From Candidatus Cloacimonadota bacterium (GTDB taxonomy: Bacteria > Muiribacteriota > UBA6191): DNA of 37,345 bases. The stretch lies in contig JACFNL010000002.1 of assembly GCA_019454875.1 (NCBI GenBank), positions 1,322 to 38,666 of the forward strand, read 5' to 3'. Both the position numbers and the translations under genes were made by a program. Positions 8,926 to 17,194 of this stretch are shown in pieces. The stretch's first letter is position 1, and each line of letters begins with the position of its first letter. A model generated the notes under the pieces. It did not search any database. It saw only the letters and a list, made by a program, of their open reading frames with translations, and was not told where the DNA came from.

Positions 8926-9692
8926 AAATCATCCCTCAGATAAGGGTCTTTGCCCTCAGAAAACAGTCGCCTGCGATTCTGATGTTCAAAATAGAGTTCC
9001 CTGTCCTGAAAGTAGCGATCCGATGGGAATACCTGCTGGGCTTTCCTGCTCCACTGCAAGGCCTGAAATGGTTTAGCCTGTTCCCCAAATTTTTCAATCA
9101 TGGACACATAAACATCTCTTTGTAAGGGATTGGTTTTTAAGGATTCCTGGAATATGTCTTCGGCTGCAATCATATCCCCCAGATCCAGATACACATTGCC
9201 TAAGGCATTGATATACTCAGGTTTGGAGGCATCCAGATTTCTGGCTTTAAAAAAGAATTCGGCTGCTTCCTGCCAGCGGCCCTGCCTAAGGGCAACCTTG
9301 CCCAGATAATAGGCTTTTTTTGCTTCATCAGTGGCGTAAGTGGCTAAAAAACCGACTCCTTCAACCCCGGTGAGCATCTGGGCAGGTCTGCTACTGCGCA
9401 TCAGCTCTATAGTTTCACGGTTGGTACGGCGAATATGCTGAGCCATACGAAATGAGTTGTTGGCCTCTTCGTTACGGTTCTGTCGCAACAGAATCCGGGC
9501 CAGAAGGTGGTGACTTTCTGCAATGCTTGCATCAAGTTTCAGACTGTCCCTGATATCTGATTCCGCCGCATTCAGATTGGCCTGCAAAAATTTTTCATAA
9601 GCTGACAGATACAGGCTGTGGGGATCGGCCACGGCAAAGCTGGGGGCGAAAGTCAAAAAAAACAATACAATGGGCAGACCTAACTTCATCAT
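8922..9692 (-). CDS. exported TPR protein
   Basis: 256 residues from ATG 9692. A longer frame runs to 9779, but GGAG six bases before ATG 9692, plus the hydrophobic signal peptide that then begins at once and ends near FAVADP (about residue 23), decide the start. The body consists of TPR-like helical pairs (about residues 30-70, 105-145 and 150-190) with typical hydrophobic and Ala/Gly spacing, and a basic/aromatic C-terminus. TPR proteins in the periplasm usually act as scaffolds, for example PilF/PilW-type pilotins in type IV pilus systems; that role fits the pilin genes downstream but is not proved. It is the first gene of the operon, 28 bases downstream of the predicted transcription start. 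Its stop overlaps the smpB start. Confidence 0.75.
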   Translation of the reverse strand: MMKLGLPIVLFFLTFAPSFAVADPHSLYLSAYEKFLQANLNAAESDIRDSLKLDASIAESHHLLARILLRQNRNEEANNSFRMAQHIRRTNRETIELMRSSRPAQMLTGVEGVGFLATYATDEAKKAYYLGKVALRQGRWQEAAEFFFKARNLDASKPEYINALGNVYLDLGDMIAAEDIFQESLKTNPLQRDVYVSMIEKFGEQAKPFQALQWSRKAQQVFPSDRYFQDRELYFEHQNRRRLFSEGKDPYLRDDL

Positions 9693-9726
9693 TATGTACT
9701 CCAGGGCGGACATTGAGATCAGCGAC

Positions 9727-9755
9727 ATTGTAACTTGCGTGATGGTTTCAGACAA
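9727..9755 (-). promoter_or_regulatory. sigma70-like promoter of the TPR-smpB-pilin operon
   Basis: On the minus strand TTGTCT (9755-9750) and TACAAT (9732-9727) are separated by exactly 17 bases. Transcription would begin near 9720, leaving about 28 bases of leader before the ATG at 9692. It is the best promoter match upstream of the long leftward operon. Confidence 0.6.
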
Positions 9756-9770
9756 GTTATAAGCATAGGA

Positions 9771-9805
9771 CAAAGGCATGCCCCGATTCGCGGAACATGC
9801 CTTTG
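9771..9805 (-). terminator. hairpin just after the metalloprotease-like gene
   Basis: CAAAGGCATG (9771-9780) and CATGCCTTTG (9796-9805) are perfect 10-base inverted repeats. The 15-base loop can itself pair CCG with CGG, giving an extended stem. It begins 3 bases past the stop at 9809 and precedes the promoter of the next operon, the right place for a terminator. Neither strand has a T-run after the stem, so it may be a weak terminator or a 3'-end stabiliser. Confidence 0.45.
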
Positions 9806-9808
9806 AAT

Positions 9809-11452
9809 TTACCGATTAACTTTAGTATCTGAGAAGTCTTTGAGCTGTTTTTGAGCCTCGGCCCGATTGTTGGCCTCAATTGCTCCAATCAGCTTGTGAT
9901 AGGCCTCACCACAATTCTGACCCAAACAAGATTCAGAACTGCTACCTGGGGCTGCCGCCACCTGACCCACCTGTTGCAGGCGATACTGAATACGGCTTTG
10001 TCTCTGATTCCACACGGCAATCATAGTGGCAGGATCGGTACTGTCTGCCATAGATTTACTGCGATTGTACAATTCCTGATACAAGGCAAGCTCGGCCTGA
10101 ATTTTGCTCCGTTTGCTCTGATCCCACCAAGAGGAAGCATTGTACTGCTGTAAAAGCTGATTGTGCTGAAGTCTGATTTTTTCCATATTGTCCAAAAGTG
10201 CCTGAGCAATTTTTTCCTGGTTGGCCAAGCCTGTTTTAATTTTTAACTCAGCTTTGACCCGGCTTTCAAGACTGGCCACCAAGGACTCCTGAAAGCTGAT
10301 TCTTCTCTGAATCTCCTGCCAGTGAGCATTGGCATAGCGATCTATATTGATAAGATCCAGTTTTAACTGAGCCAGGGTGTTCATGCTGCTTTGGTAGTCA
10401 TCAAACATTTTGGTCAAATCGGAATCCACATTGCCACCAACACCAGTAGCAACATCTACAGCGGGGGGAGGGGTCACGGGAGTCACTTGAACAGCCTCTC
10501 CTAATGGAGACTTGAACTGGTTCAATGAGGCTTTGCCCAGAATTTCGCCTATGGCATCACCAGATTCAGGATATTTGGCAATCATTGCCCGCAACATATC
10601 GTTCAGATTGTTAAATTTGCCTTCCCGCATCACGGTTAACATTTTTTCATAGGCATTGGGAATGGATGGATGTTTTGCCATCCATAAAAGCACGGTAGCT
10701 ACCCACCCTTCTGTTTTCATCAGATCAGCAGGAGACTTTGGAGTTCCTTTATCTGTGTAAGCATAGGCATTTTGCATAATGGCTTCTGCCGGGTCTTCAG
10801 CAATGGTGTTTCTGCCAGTAAAATAGGCCCCGACAAATTCTGCCCACCCTTCAATGATTCCTAAAGCTTCGTCTGTCACCAAATCCCCATAATGTGGACG
10901 GCCTAACCATGGAGTAGTAGGCAGATTGTCCTTGCCATAGGTCTGTCTCATGATTCCATGACCAATCTCGTGAACAAAATTCTGTTCAACCAGAGTCGGA
11001 TCCTTGGCACGAAACATGGAATCGTTCAAATCTACAACCACTCGGGACTGGTCATAACGGTATTGCTGATTATTGGCATCCACAATTGTGAAACTGCCTT
11101 TCCAGTCATTATATGTACCAGTTTGTGAGCCAACTTCAATAAAAACCGGGTCGGCTTGCCTTTGGTTATGCATTCCTGCTGGAGTGACAGCTTGAAAGCT
11201 TTTTAACTGCTCGGCCTGATGGGACGCTACAACCTTTTGAACTCCCTGATCCCTTGAGATTCTGTTATACAGTTGGGACAGATTGGCTTCGGAAGAATCT
11301 GCAACCCGCATCAGTGGGTTCCCGGAACTGTCAGAGCCGACTTTTACCAGAAAGACAAGCTGATTGTTTGCCAGTGGTGCTGCCAGACTGATAGTGACCA
11401 GAATGGGAAGCAGCATCAAATTAAATAACAGTTTGTTAAGCGACGCAATCAT
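9809..11452 (-). CDS. secreted HExxH metalloprotease-like protein with C-terminal coiled coil
   Basis: 547 residues from ATG 11452, chosen for AGGAG six bases upstream and the signal peptide (about residues 1-25) that follows. The sequence shows HEIGH at 161-165, the zinc-binding and catalytic motif of zincin metallopeptidases, and about 36-40 residues later EGWAE (Glu201, Glu205), a candidate third zinc ligand of the gluzincin type. A Lys-Thr-Glu-Gly segment follows near residue 250. After a Pro-rich linker (about 322-335), residues 345-470 form a long coiled coil. The protein at 24128-25705 shares the same three motifs. The natural substrate is unknown; export suggests the periplasm or cell exterior. 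It follows the stand-alone receiver gene with a 49-base gap that contains a hairpin, so it may be the last gene of the signalling operon. Protease activity is inferred from motifs only. Confidence 0.7.
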   Translation of the reverse strand: MIASLNKLLFNLMLLPILVTISLAAPLANNQLVFLVKVGSDSSGNPLMRVADSSEANLSQLYNRISRDQGVQKVVASHQAEQLKSFQAVTPAGMHNQRQADPVFIEVGSQTGTYNDWKGSFTIVDANNQQYRYDQSRVVVDLNDSMFRAKDPTLVEQNFVHEIGHGIMRQTYGKDNLPTTPWLGRPHYGDLVTDEALGIIEGWAEFVGAYFTGRNTIAEDPAEAIMQNAYAYTDKGTPKSPADLMKTEGWVATVLLWMAKHPSIPNAYEKMLTVMREGKFNNLNDMLRAMIAKYPESGDAIGEILGKASLNQFKSPLGEAVQVTPVTPPPAVDVATGVGGNVDSDLTKMFDDYQSSMNTLAQLKLDLINIDRYANAHWQEIQRRISFQESLVASLESRVKAELKIKTGLANQEKIAQALLDNMEKIRLQHNQLLQQYNASSWWDQSKRSKIQAELALYQELYNRSKSMADSTDPATMIAVWNQRQSRIQYRLQQVGQVAAAPGSSSESCLGQNCGEAYHKLIGAIEANNRAEAQKQLKDFSDTKVNR

Positions 11453-11460
11453 GATTGTCT

Positions 11461-11499
11461 CCTTTTGCAACCCATTCTACGCAACCCACTTGTAAAAGG
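11461..11499 (-). promoter_or_regulatory. hairpin overlapping the ribosome binding site of the metalloprotease-like gene
   Basis: In the minus-strand transcript CCTTTTACAA (11499-11490) can pair with TTGCAAAAGG (11470-11461), a 10-pair stem with one G-U pair and a 19-base loop. The 3' arm includes the AAAAGG part of the AAAAGGAG ribosome site of the gene starting at 11452. No T-run follows, so translational control is more likely than termination. Confidence 0.35.
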
Positions 11500-11501
11500 T
11501 T

Positions 11502-11888
11502 TCAATCTTGAAGGGTAATGTCTAAATGCCTGGCGGCTATTTTGACAATTTCATAGGGGTCAAACGGTTTGGTGAGGTAAAGGTTGGCCCCGGCACTTTC
11601 ACCACGGATACGATCAATTTCCTGTCCCTTGGCCGTTAGCATGATCACAAAAATATCTTTGGTAGCATCATTGCCTTTTATGGTTTCGCAGACCTCAAAT
11701 CCATTGACTAATGGCATCATTACATCCAAAAACAGGATATCAGGCTTGGAAATCGCGATACTCTCGAGGGCTAGCTGTCCATTTTCCACGGACTCTATCT
11801 CGACCCCATGATCGGTCAAATCCTCCAAAGTCTGCTCCAGAAGAAAGCGCAGATGCGATTCGTCCTCAGCGATCAGAATCCGTTTCAT
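11502..11888 (-). CDS. stand-alone response regulator receiver (CheY-like)
   Basis: 128 residues, a single receiver domain with no output domain. All key positions are present: acidic pair Glu8-Asp9, phospho-acceptor Asp55 in FLDVMMP, Thr85 and Lys107 in LTKPF. It should be phosphorylated by a histidine kinase and act by protein-protein contact or phosphorelay. The start overlaps the stop of the hybrid kinase by 4 bases (ATGA) and has AAGGA six bases upstream, so the two are made together and the kinase is the obvious partner. Because the receiver inside the kinase lacks its conserved Lys, this small protein may be the main phosphate acceptor; that last point is inference. Confidence 0.92.
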   Translation of the reverse strand: MKRILIAEDESHLRFLLEQTLEDLTDHGVEIESVENGQLALESIAISKPDILFLDVMMPLVNGFEVCETIKGNDATKDIFVIMLTAKGQEIDRIRGESAGANLYLTKPFDPYEIVKIAARHLDITLQD

Positions 11889-14335
11889 GTCGTTTCCTTT
11901 CCTTTTTTCCCTTTGGAAAACAATTCGTTAATGGCACCTAAAATATCCTGCATGGAAAAAATTCTGCGCATAGGGTAGGCATCAATCACCTTGGCTATGG
12001 GTTCGGCATGAATGACTACAACTACTGGTAAATTTACGGTCTGTGATTCATTTCTTATACTTTTAAAGAATGTATTGGGACTTACCTTGGAATCTTTGAA
12101 GTCTACAAATAAAATCGTGGGTCTTTCCTGTTCAATGGCTTTTCTAAGGGCTGGCAGGGTGTCATGAAAGTCAAGCTCAATACCCATGTTTTTCAGCTCT
12201 CTTGTATAGTTTTTGTTATTTTTAGGGAATCCAAAGAAGGCGAGTTTGGTATTGCTAAGGCTGTTATTGGATTCATTTCTTAAAATCTCTGTGGTGCGAT
12301 TGAGAATTTTTTCGGCTTCCATTGGATAGGTAATGTAGGCTGTGGCACCTAACTGCATGACTTTTTTGTTATCCAGTACAATGGACAACAGTATGATAGG
12401 GATATTTTTGGTTTTAGGATTGTTTTTGAGGTGATGGGGTGTGTCAAATCCATCGATCTCATACATCATGATGTCTAAAAGGATTGCGTTGACAGGGTAT
12501 TCCATTGCCAGATCATAGGCATCTTTTCCATTGACGGCCTGAATGGTTCTATAACCTTCTCTTTCCAAAGAATCCTGTAGAATGTCCCTTACTTCAGGAT
12601 CTTCATCAGCAATCAGAATGACATATTCGGCTTTGGTCATCCTTTCCAGTTTGCTCTGTAATCGGAAAGTTACCTCTTTTACGGAGCTTGGAACCGGGCG
12701 GCTCTCATCGATGGGCAATGCAATATAAAAGGTTGAACCTTTGCCAATACTGCTATCTGCCCAGATTTGTCCATGATGGAATTCAATGATTTCACGACAG
12801 ATGGATAAACCAAGTCCCGTGCCTTTTGGTTTATTGGTCAAGGTATCGCCTACCTGCAGAAATTTGTCAAAAACCTTTAATAGATCTTCCTCAGCAATCC
12901 CGATCCCTGGATCTTTTATATATGCTTGAATATAGTGTTCTTTATGCTCCACACAGCATATGATCACTCCCTCTTTGGTAAACTTTATGGCATTGGACAA
13001 AAGGTTGGTAATGACCTGTAATATCCGATCCGGATCACCAACGAGGCGCAGAGGGTGATTGACGCTTCTTAACTCAATGGTTACATCGGACTGATTCAAA
13101 AGTCCCTGCACATTGTTGATCGCTCTTTGGCACAGTTCTACCAGATCGTATTCCTGTTTTTGCCAGTTCATTTTTCCTGACTCGATTTTAGCAAGGTCTA
13201 AAACATCATTGATGAGTCGAGCCAGACGGTTGGACTCCACCGAAATAATCTCAAGATTGGTCAGAATTGTGTCCTTACTTTTTTGAACCCGGGGTTCCTC
13301 AGGCAAGACAGCAATAATGTTTCGATGAAACTGTTTTTCAATCATCTTGGCAAAACCAAGGATAGAGGTCAGGGGGGTTCTTAATTCATGAGAGACTGTA
13401 GATAAAAATGTGGATTTTAACTCATCAATCTGTTGCAGTTCTTCATAGGCTTTTTTTACTTCGGCAGTTCTTTCTTCAACAATGTATTCCAGGTCTTTGT
13501 TGAGTTTCCAGAGATTGGAGCGGGACTCCTGCAGGGATTTGGCCATAGTATTAAAATTGTCAGCCAACACACTGATTTCATCGTTTCCGGTAATTTCAAC
13601 CCTTTCATCAAGGTAACCTGAAGCCAGTCGATTGGCTGTCCGTGTCATTTCTGTAAGGGGTTTGATCAGAATTTTGCCGTACCAGAATGCCAGAAATATG
13701 GATACCAGGGCTATTACAATGGAGATATAGATTACGGAATCATAGGTTTTACGCATGGAGTCTTCCATTTTTTTAAATGAAATTCCGATGCGGATAATGC
13801 CCAGATTTTTGCGTTCTGGAAGCCTTTTTCTTGCCTCTGTAGGATTGGAATAGCGGTCTTCCGTGTAGATGTCAGATTCAAGCACTGGCAGAATAAAGTC
13901 ATATACAGTTTCCCCACTAGGAATTGTGATGCGGCTGACTGTGGCATGATCTGTGGTTTCCAGTAGAGTCTTTTCATAAGTATCTTCAACGGCACGGCCT
14001 ACGAGTTGAGGGTTAGAATGACCGATGTAAAGACTTCTTTCGTTAATCACAACCACATGAGTCACATCTTCTTTCATGATTTCCCGTTCCACAATGGCTC
14101 GTAAAAATCCGCGATTTTCTGTTGTGATTGAGTATTTGGCATTCTGGGCAAAATTGAGGATCCCGTTCATTCCTCTCAGATGGATTTGCCGTTTAAGTTC
14201 TTCTTCCACTTTTTCGATAAGAAATGCACTTAGAACAAAACAGACCACCAGGATTAAAAGGGTGGAAAATACGGCGAACTTGTATTTTAAGCTCACCTTA
14301 ACGGAGTGACTATTTTCCAGTTCCGACGATGGCAT
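11885..14335 (-). CDS. membrane hybrid histidine kinase with two C-terminal receiver-like domains
   Basis: 816 residues from ATG 14335 (AAGGA eight bases upstream; a TTG at 14359 is the longer option). Order of parts: transmembrane helix about 20-42; periplasmic sensor about 43-198; second helix about 199-220; HAMP about 221-275; coiled coil; dimerisation and phosphorylation domain with His316 in STVSHELRTPL; ATPase with N box (LLSNAIKF near 445-452), DPGIGI near 475-480 and GTGLGL at 505-510. A receiver domain follows (about 570-685) with Asp621 in LLDIMM, but the usual Lys-Pro is Tyr-Pro (Tyr670). A third, degenerate receiver-like region (about 695-805) keeps an Asp745 in LFVDF and little else. 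Start lies inside the end of the HD-GYP gene, stop overlaps the CheY-like gene. The signal sensed is unknown; the double helix-sensor layout indicates a periplasmic cue. Confidence 0.93.
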   Translation of the reverse strand: MPSSELENSHSVKVSLKYKFAVFSTLLILVVCFVLSAFLIEKVEEELKRQIHLRGMNGILNFAQNAKYSITTENRGFLRAIVEREIMKEDVTHVVVINERSLYIGHSNPQLVGRAVEDTYEKTLLETTDHATVSRITIPSGETVYDFILPVLESDIYTEDRYSNPTEARKRLPERKNLGIIRIGISFKKMEDSMRKTYDSVIYISIVIALVSIFLAFWYGKILIKPLTEMTRTANRLASGYLDERVEITGNDEISVLADNFNTMAKSLQESRSNLWKLNKDLEYIVEERTAEVKKAYEELQQIDELKSTFLSTVSHELRTPLTSILGFAKMIEKQFHRNIIAVLPEEPRVQKSKDTILTNLEIISVESNRLARLINDVLDLAKIESGKMNWQKQEYDLVELCQRAINNVQGLLNQSDVTIELRSVNHPLRLVGDPDRILQVITNLLSNAIKFTKEGVIICCVEHKEHYIQAYIKDPGIGIAEEDLLKVFDKFLQVGDTLTNKPKGTGLGLSICREIIEFHHGQIWADSSIGKGSTFYIALPIDESRPVPSSVKEVTFRLQSKLERMTKAEYVILIADEDPEVRDILQDSLEREGYRTIQAVNGKDAYDLAMEYPVNAILLDIMMYEIDGFDTPHHLKNNPKTKNIPIILLSIVLDNKKVMQLGATAYITYPMEAEKILNRTTEILRNESNNSLSNTKLAFFGFPKNNKNYTRELKNMGIELDFHDTLPALRKAIEQERPTILFVDFKDSKVSPNTFFKSIRNESQTVNLPVVVVIHAEPIAKVIDAYPMRRIFSMQDILGAINELFSKGKKGKETT

Positions 14336-15965
14336 CGAGGTTTTCCTTAAAAACGGCAAACAGTTCCGAATCGATTTTTCCTTCCTTAACTTCCCTCTCC
14401 AGAATACTTAAGGATTCCTCTCGTGACAGGGGGGGCTTATAAGGGCGATCTTTAGCAACTAAAGCCTCATAAATATCGGCAATACACATAATTTGTGATT
14501 GAAGCAGAATGTCTTTTTCTGTGATACCGAGGGGATAACCCGATCCGTCCAGTTTTTCATGATGTTGTGCAGCAATCACGGGAATGTTTCGAAGATCCCT
14601 TGAGAAATGAATTTTAGATAAAATTTTAAGAGATCCTGCCGGGTGTTTACGCATTTCCTGAACCTCACCCCAGGTGAGATTCCCGTGTTTCACACTCAAT
14701 GACTCATATTCAGAAGGACTTAAGAGGAAAGTGGAAACCTGTCTGTGATTTGTCAAAACAGTCTGTGACATTTCAAGGAGCATTAAAGAATCCTGGGGGT
14801 CAAGATTATAGGCAGAGTTTGCCCGAATCACGCACTCCTTGAGAGAGCTTAGATCACGATTCCAAAGCACCTCAGCCATATCAATGCGTTGCAGAATGGC
14901 CTGCATTGTTCCTGGATGAACCTTGTCCTTTTTCTTTAAGACTTCTTCACGGACTCCAATTTTTCCAATATCGTGTAGCAGGCCCGCGTAGCGAATCTCC
15001 CTCAACTGTTCCCTGGAGAAGTGAAAATCTTTGTATTTTCCGGATTTTGTCTGGTTAACTGCCTTGGCGAACCGTTCACAAATCATGGATATTCTGGCAG
15101 AGTGACCGGATGTGGCGGAATCTCTCTCATCAATGGCAGCAATCATGGAACGCATCATGGAATCAAATACACCTTCAATTTCCTCAAACAGAAGTGAGTT
15201 TTCCAGGGAGTAACCTGATTCCGAAGCCAGGGACACACAGAGCTTGAGATCTCCTGAAACAAAATAGCCTTTTTTGGGCCGGGCCAGAAGGATACATCCA
15301 ATCAGTCTGTCCTTCGTCTTTAATGGGGTAATCAGAAGATGGTCGGAAATGTTTCCAAAGATCTCGGGTAGAGGAGGTTCATAAATGTCAGCTATGGGCC
15401 GGGTCTGCAAAAGGTTTTGCAATATTTCCTTTTCCGCTGGTAATGCACAAAGCTCCACACCAATATGAGCCATACGAATAAATTCCGGCTGGTTTTTCAT
15501 GTCCCGGTTAAGCCAAAGGGAAAGGGACTCACAGTTTAAGGCAGCATAAAATTCCTTAAGAATGGTTTCAGCCACATCTTCCAGGAGTTTAGTGTTGCTC
15601 AAAGCAGTAGATAACTGGAAAATGGAGTTGATTTCGCGATATTTCTCCAGGGCTTCCTGAGCAAGCAGAAACTTCTGGGCTCCCTGGGCAAGAATAATTT
15701 TTAGGGAGGCAAGAATCCAGTGTCTGAATTCTTCAACACAGGCACTGAATTCAACCGTAAGTTCATGCCCTTCAATTTGAAAAATATCTTCAGACACCAA
15801 AGAGCTTTCACCATACTTAAACAGCTCCTGCTGGGAGCAGGAAATTTTAAGTGAACAGGACTGTGGAAGTACTTGGCCTTTTAAGTCGTCCAGCCAGTTT
15901 CGAACACTTTTTTTATCAATGATTTTGCGGATCGGTGGCAATTCTTTCATGGGCATCAGGCCCAT
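14310..15965 (-). CDS. GAF-like plus HD-GYP phosphodiesterase
   Basis: 551 residues, no membrane segment. Residues about 115-265 resemble a GAF sensory domain; residues about 265-550 are an HD-GYP domain, the family that hydrolyses cyclic di-GMP. Key motifs are present: SGHSAR (286-291), HDIGK (331-335), a downstream RKHPAGS (439-445), and HHEKLDGSGYP (468-478), which carries the GYP triad. About 100 residues separate HDIGK from the HPAG segment, far more than usual, so there is an insertion of some 65-70 residues (about 355-430). The start is uncertain: ATG 15965, 15956 and 15950 are in frame and none has a strong ribosome site. It lies 16 bases after the barrel gene and overlaps the kinase gene start, so it belongs to the same operon and probably lowers cyclic di-GMP in response to its signal. 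Confidence 0.88.
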   Translation of the reverse strand: MGLMPMKELPPIRKIIDKKSVRNWLDDLKGQVLPQSCSLKISCSQQELFKYGESSLVSEDIFQIEGHELTVEFSACVEEFRHWILASLKIILAQGAQKFLLAQEALEKYREINSIFQLSTALSNTKLLEDVAETILKEFYAALNCESLSLWLNRDMKNQPEFIRMAHIGVELCALPAEKEILQNLLQTRPIADIYEPPLPEIFGNISDHLLITPLKTKDRLIGCILLARPKKGYFVSGDLKLCVSLASESGYSLENSLLFEEIEGVFDSMMRSMIAAIDERDSATSGHSARISMICERFAKAVNQTKSGKYKDFHFSREQLREIRYAGLLHDIGKIGVREEVLKKKDKVHPGTMQAILQRIDMAEVLWNRDLSSLKECVIRANSAYNLDPQDSLMLLEMSQTVLTNHRQVSTFLLSPSEYESLSVKHGNLTWGEVQEMRKHPAGSLKILSKIHFSRDLRNIPVIAAQHHEKLDGSGYPLGITEKDILLQSQIMCIADIYEALVAKDRPYKPPLSREESLSILEREVKEGKIDSELFAVFKENLDAIVGTGK

Positions 15966-15981
15966 GATAGCGTAGGTTGCC

Positions 15982-17178
15982 TCAGAAGGCTACGGTCAGT
16001 GAACCTGAAATCACATTATAGTCTCGAGGGATAGCTACAGGGGTATCAACCGAATTGATCTGATAAGAAACTTTAGCCAGAGCGTTTGGATTCAGATAGG
16101 TACCCATACCCAGCTCGGTGCGGTTTACATCAAAGTCCCAGCTTCTTGGAGTTACATTGATAGTCTGGTAAGTACGGTTGTCAAAATCCAGAACATCGTA
16201 TCGACCTGCGGCAAACAGAGTTTTGGTAAAGCTGTATTTCAGCTCTGCGTAATAGTTTGTGGCTGATAGCTCATTGCGATTGCGTGCCAGATTGGGAGCT
16301 TCCCAGGTACTGTCAATAAACTCGGAATGGAAGTCAAAACGATGCCATCTCTGATCCAAAAAGGCGGAAAATACGGTCTGTTTGTATTCGGCCTCACTGT
16401 TCCTGCCGATTCTAGGACCTCGAAATGCTGCACTGGTTGGATCTTGAAGGTTGTTTAAGGAATCCATGTACCCGGCCTGTGAAAAACTGATCCCCATTCT
16501 TGAGTCAGAGTCTCCTCTCCAGGTCAATTTGACGGTGTTTCCCATTGTATTGTTGGTGTTAGTGGCTTTGGGATTGGAAATGGCGTTATTGTGGATGACC
16601 AGATCATAGTCGAGTTTGGTATTGGAGACATTGCCAAAGAGACGCATTCCGGTCTGAACCATCTGTTTGTCAATTATCGAGAGATTTCTCACTTCTCCAT
16701 TGGGCACAAAACCACCATCCGGATCAAGATTGACACGGTAGGAATAGGCAAGTGGGGCATCCATTAACGGGTTATCTAGTCCTAGCCTTCTTTCAACAAA
16801 GGTACCCTGCACAGTGTTAAAACGACCTACCTCAAGATTCATAATCTGATTGCCAAGACCAAGGATTGTGACGGAACCCGTCCTTAACTTGAAATTGTGC
16901 TCCTGTGGAACCTGATTGGAAAACAGATCCGCCTGGATTTCTCCGGAATAGAACATGTCTTCACTGACGGATCCATCAAGAAACAGTGTCATTTGTCCCA
17001 CTGTGAAATTTGGTGAGGCTGTATGCTGGGTTCCGGTTGCATAGGAGGCCCGCATTTCTGCATCCTGGTAGCGGAAGTCAAACAGGCCTGAGGTGTTTAC
17101 CTTAGAATGGGTTTCCCTGCCTATGCTCAGAAGCAGTGCAGTCAGAATCGCGTTTGTGATTGAATTGTAGATTTTCAT
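15982..17178 (-). CDS. outer-membrane beta-barrel protein (porin-like)
   Basis: 398 residues with an N-terminal signal peptide (about residues 1-25). The rest shows the alternating polar/hydrophobic pattern and frequent aromatic residues of a transmembrane beta-barrel, such as a run of strands about 225-398, and it ends in GSLTVAF with a C-terminal Phe, the recognition signal for the outer-membrane assembly machinery. Size fits a 14-18 strand barrel. I see no TonB box or plug domain, so a passive or substrate-specific porin is more likely than a TonB-dependent receptor. It sits 16 bases after the cupredoxin-fold gene and 16 before the HD-GYP gene, in the signalling operon. The transported substrate is unknown. 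Confidence 0.72.
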   Translation of the reverse strand: MKIYNSITNAILTALLLSIGRETHSKVNTSGLFDFRYQDAEMRASYATGTQHTASPNFTVGQMTLFLDGSVSEDMFYSGEIQADLFSNQVPQEHNFKLRTGSVTILGLGNQIMNLEVGRFNTVQGTFVERRLGLDNPLMDAPLAYSYRVNLDPDGGFVPNGEVRNLSIIDKQMVQTGMRLFGNVSNTKLDYDLVIHNNAISNPKATNTNNTMGNTVKLTWRGDSDSRMGISFSQAGYMDSLNNLQDPTSAAFRGPRIGRNSEAEYKQTVFSAFLDQRWHRFDFHSEFIDSTWEAPNLARNRNELSATNYYAELKYSFTKTLFAAGRYDVLDFDNRTYQTINVTPRSWDFDVNRTELGMGTYLNPNALAKVSYQINSVDTPVAIPRDYNVISGSLTVAF

Positions 17179-17194
17179 ACGATGAACCCTTGCC

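Noticed and set aside
11465..11489. Direct repeat GCAACCCA (two copies)
   Set aside because: Only two 8-base copies, inside a hairpin loop and arm; too short to call a repeat element by itself.
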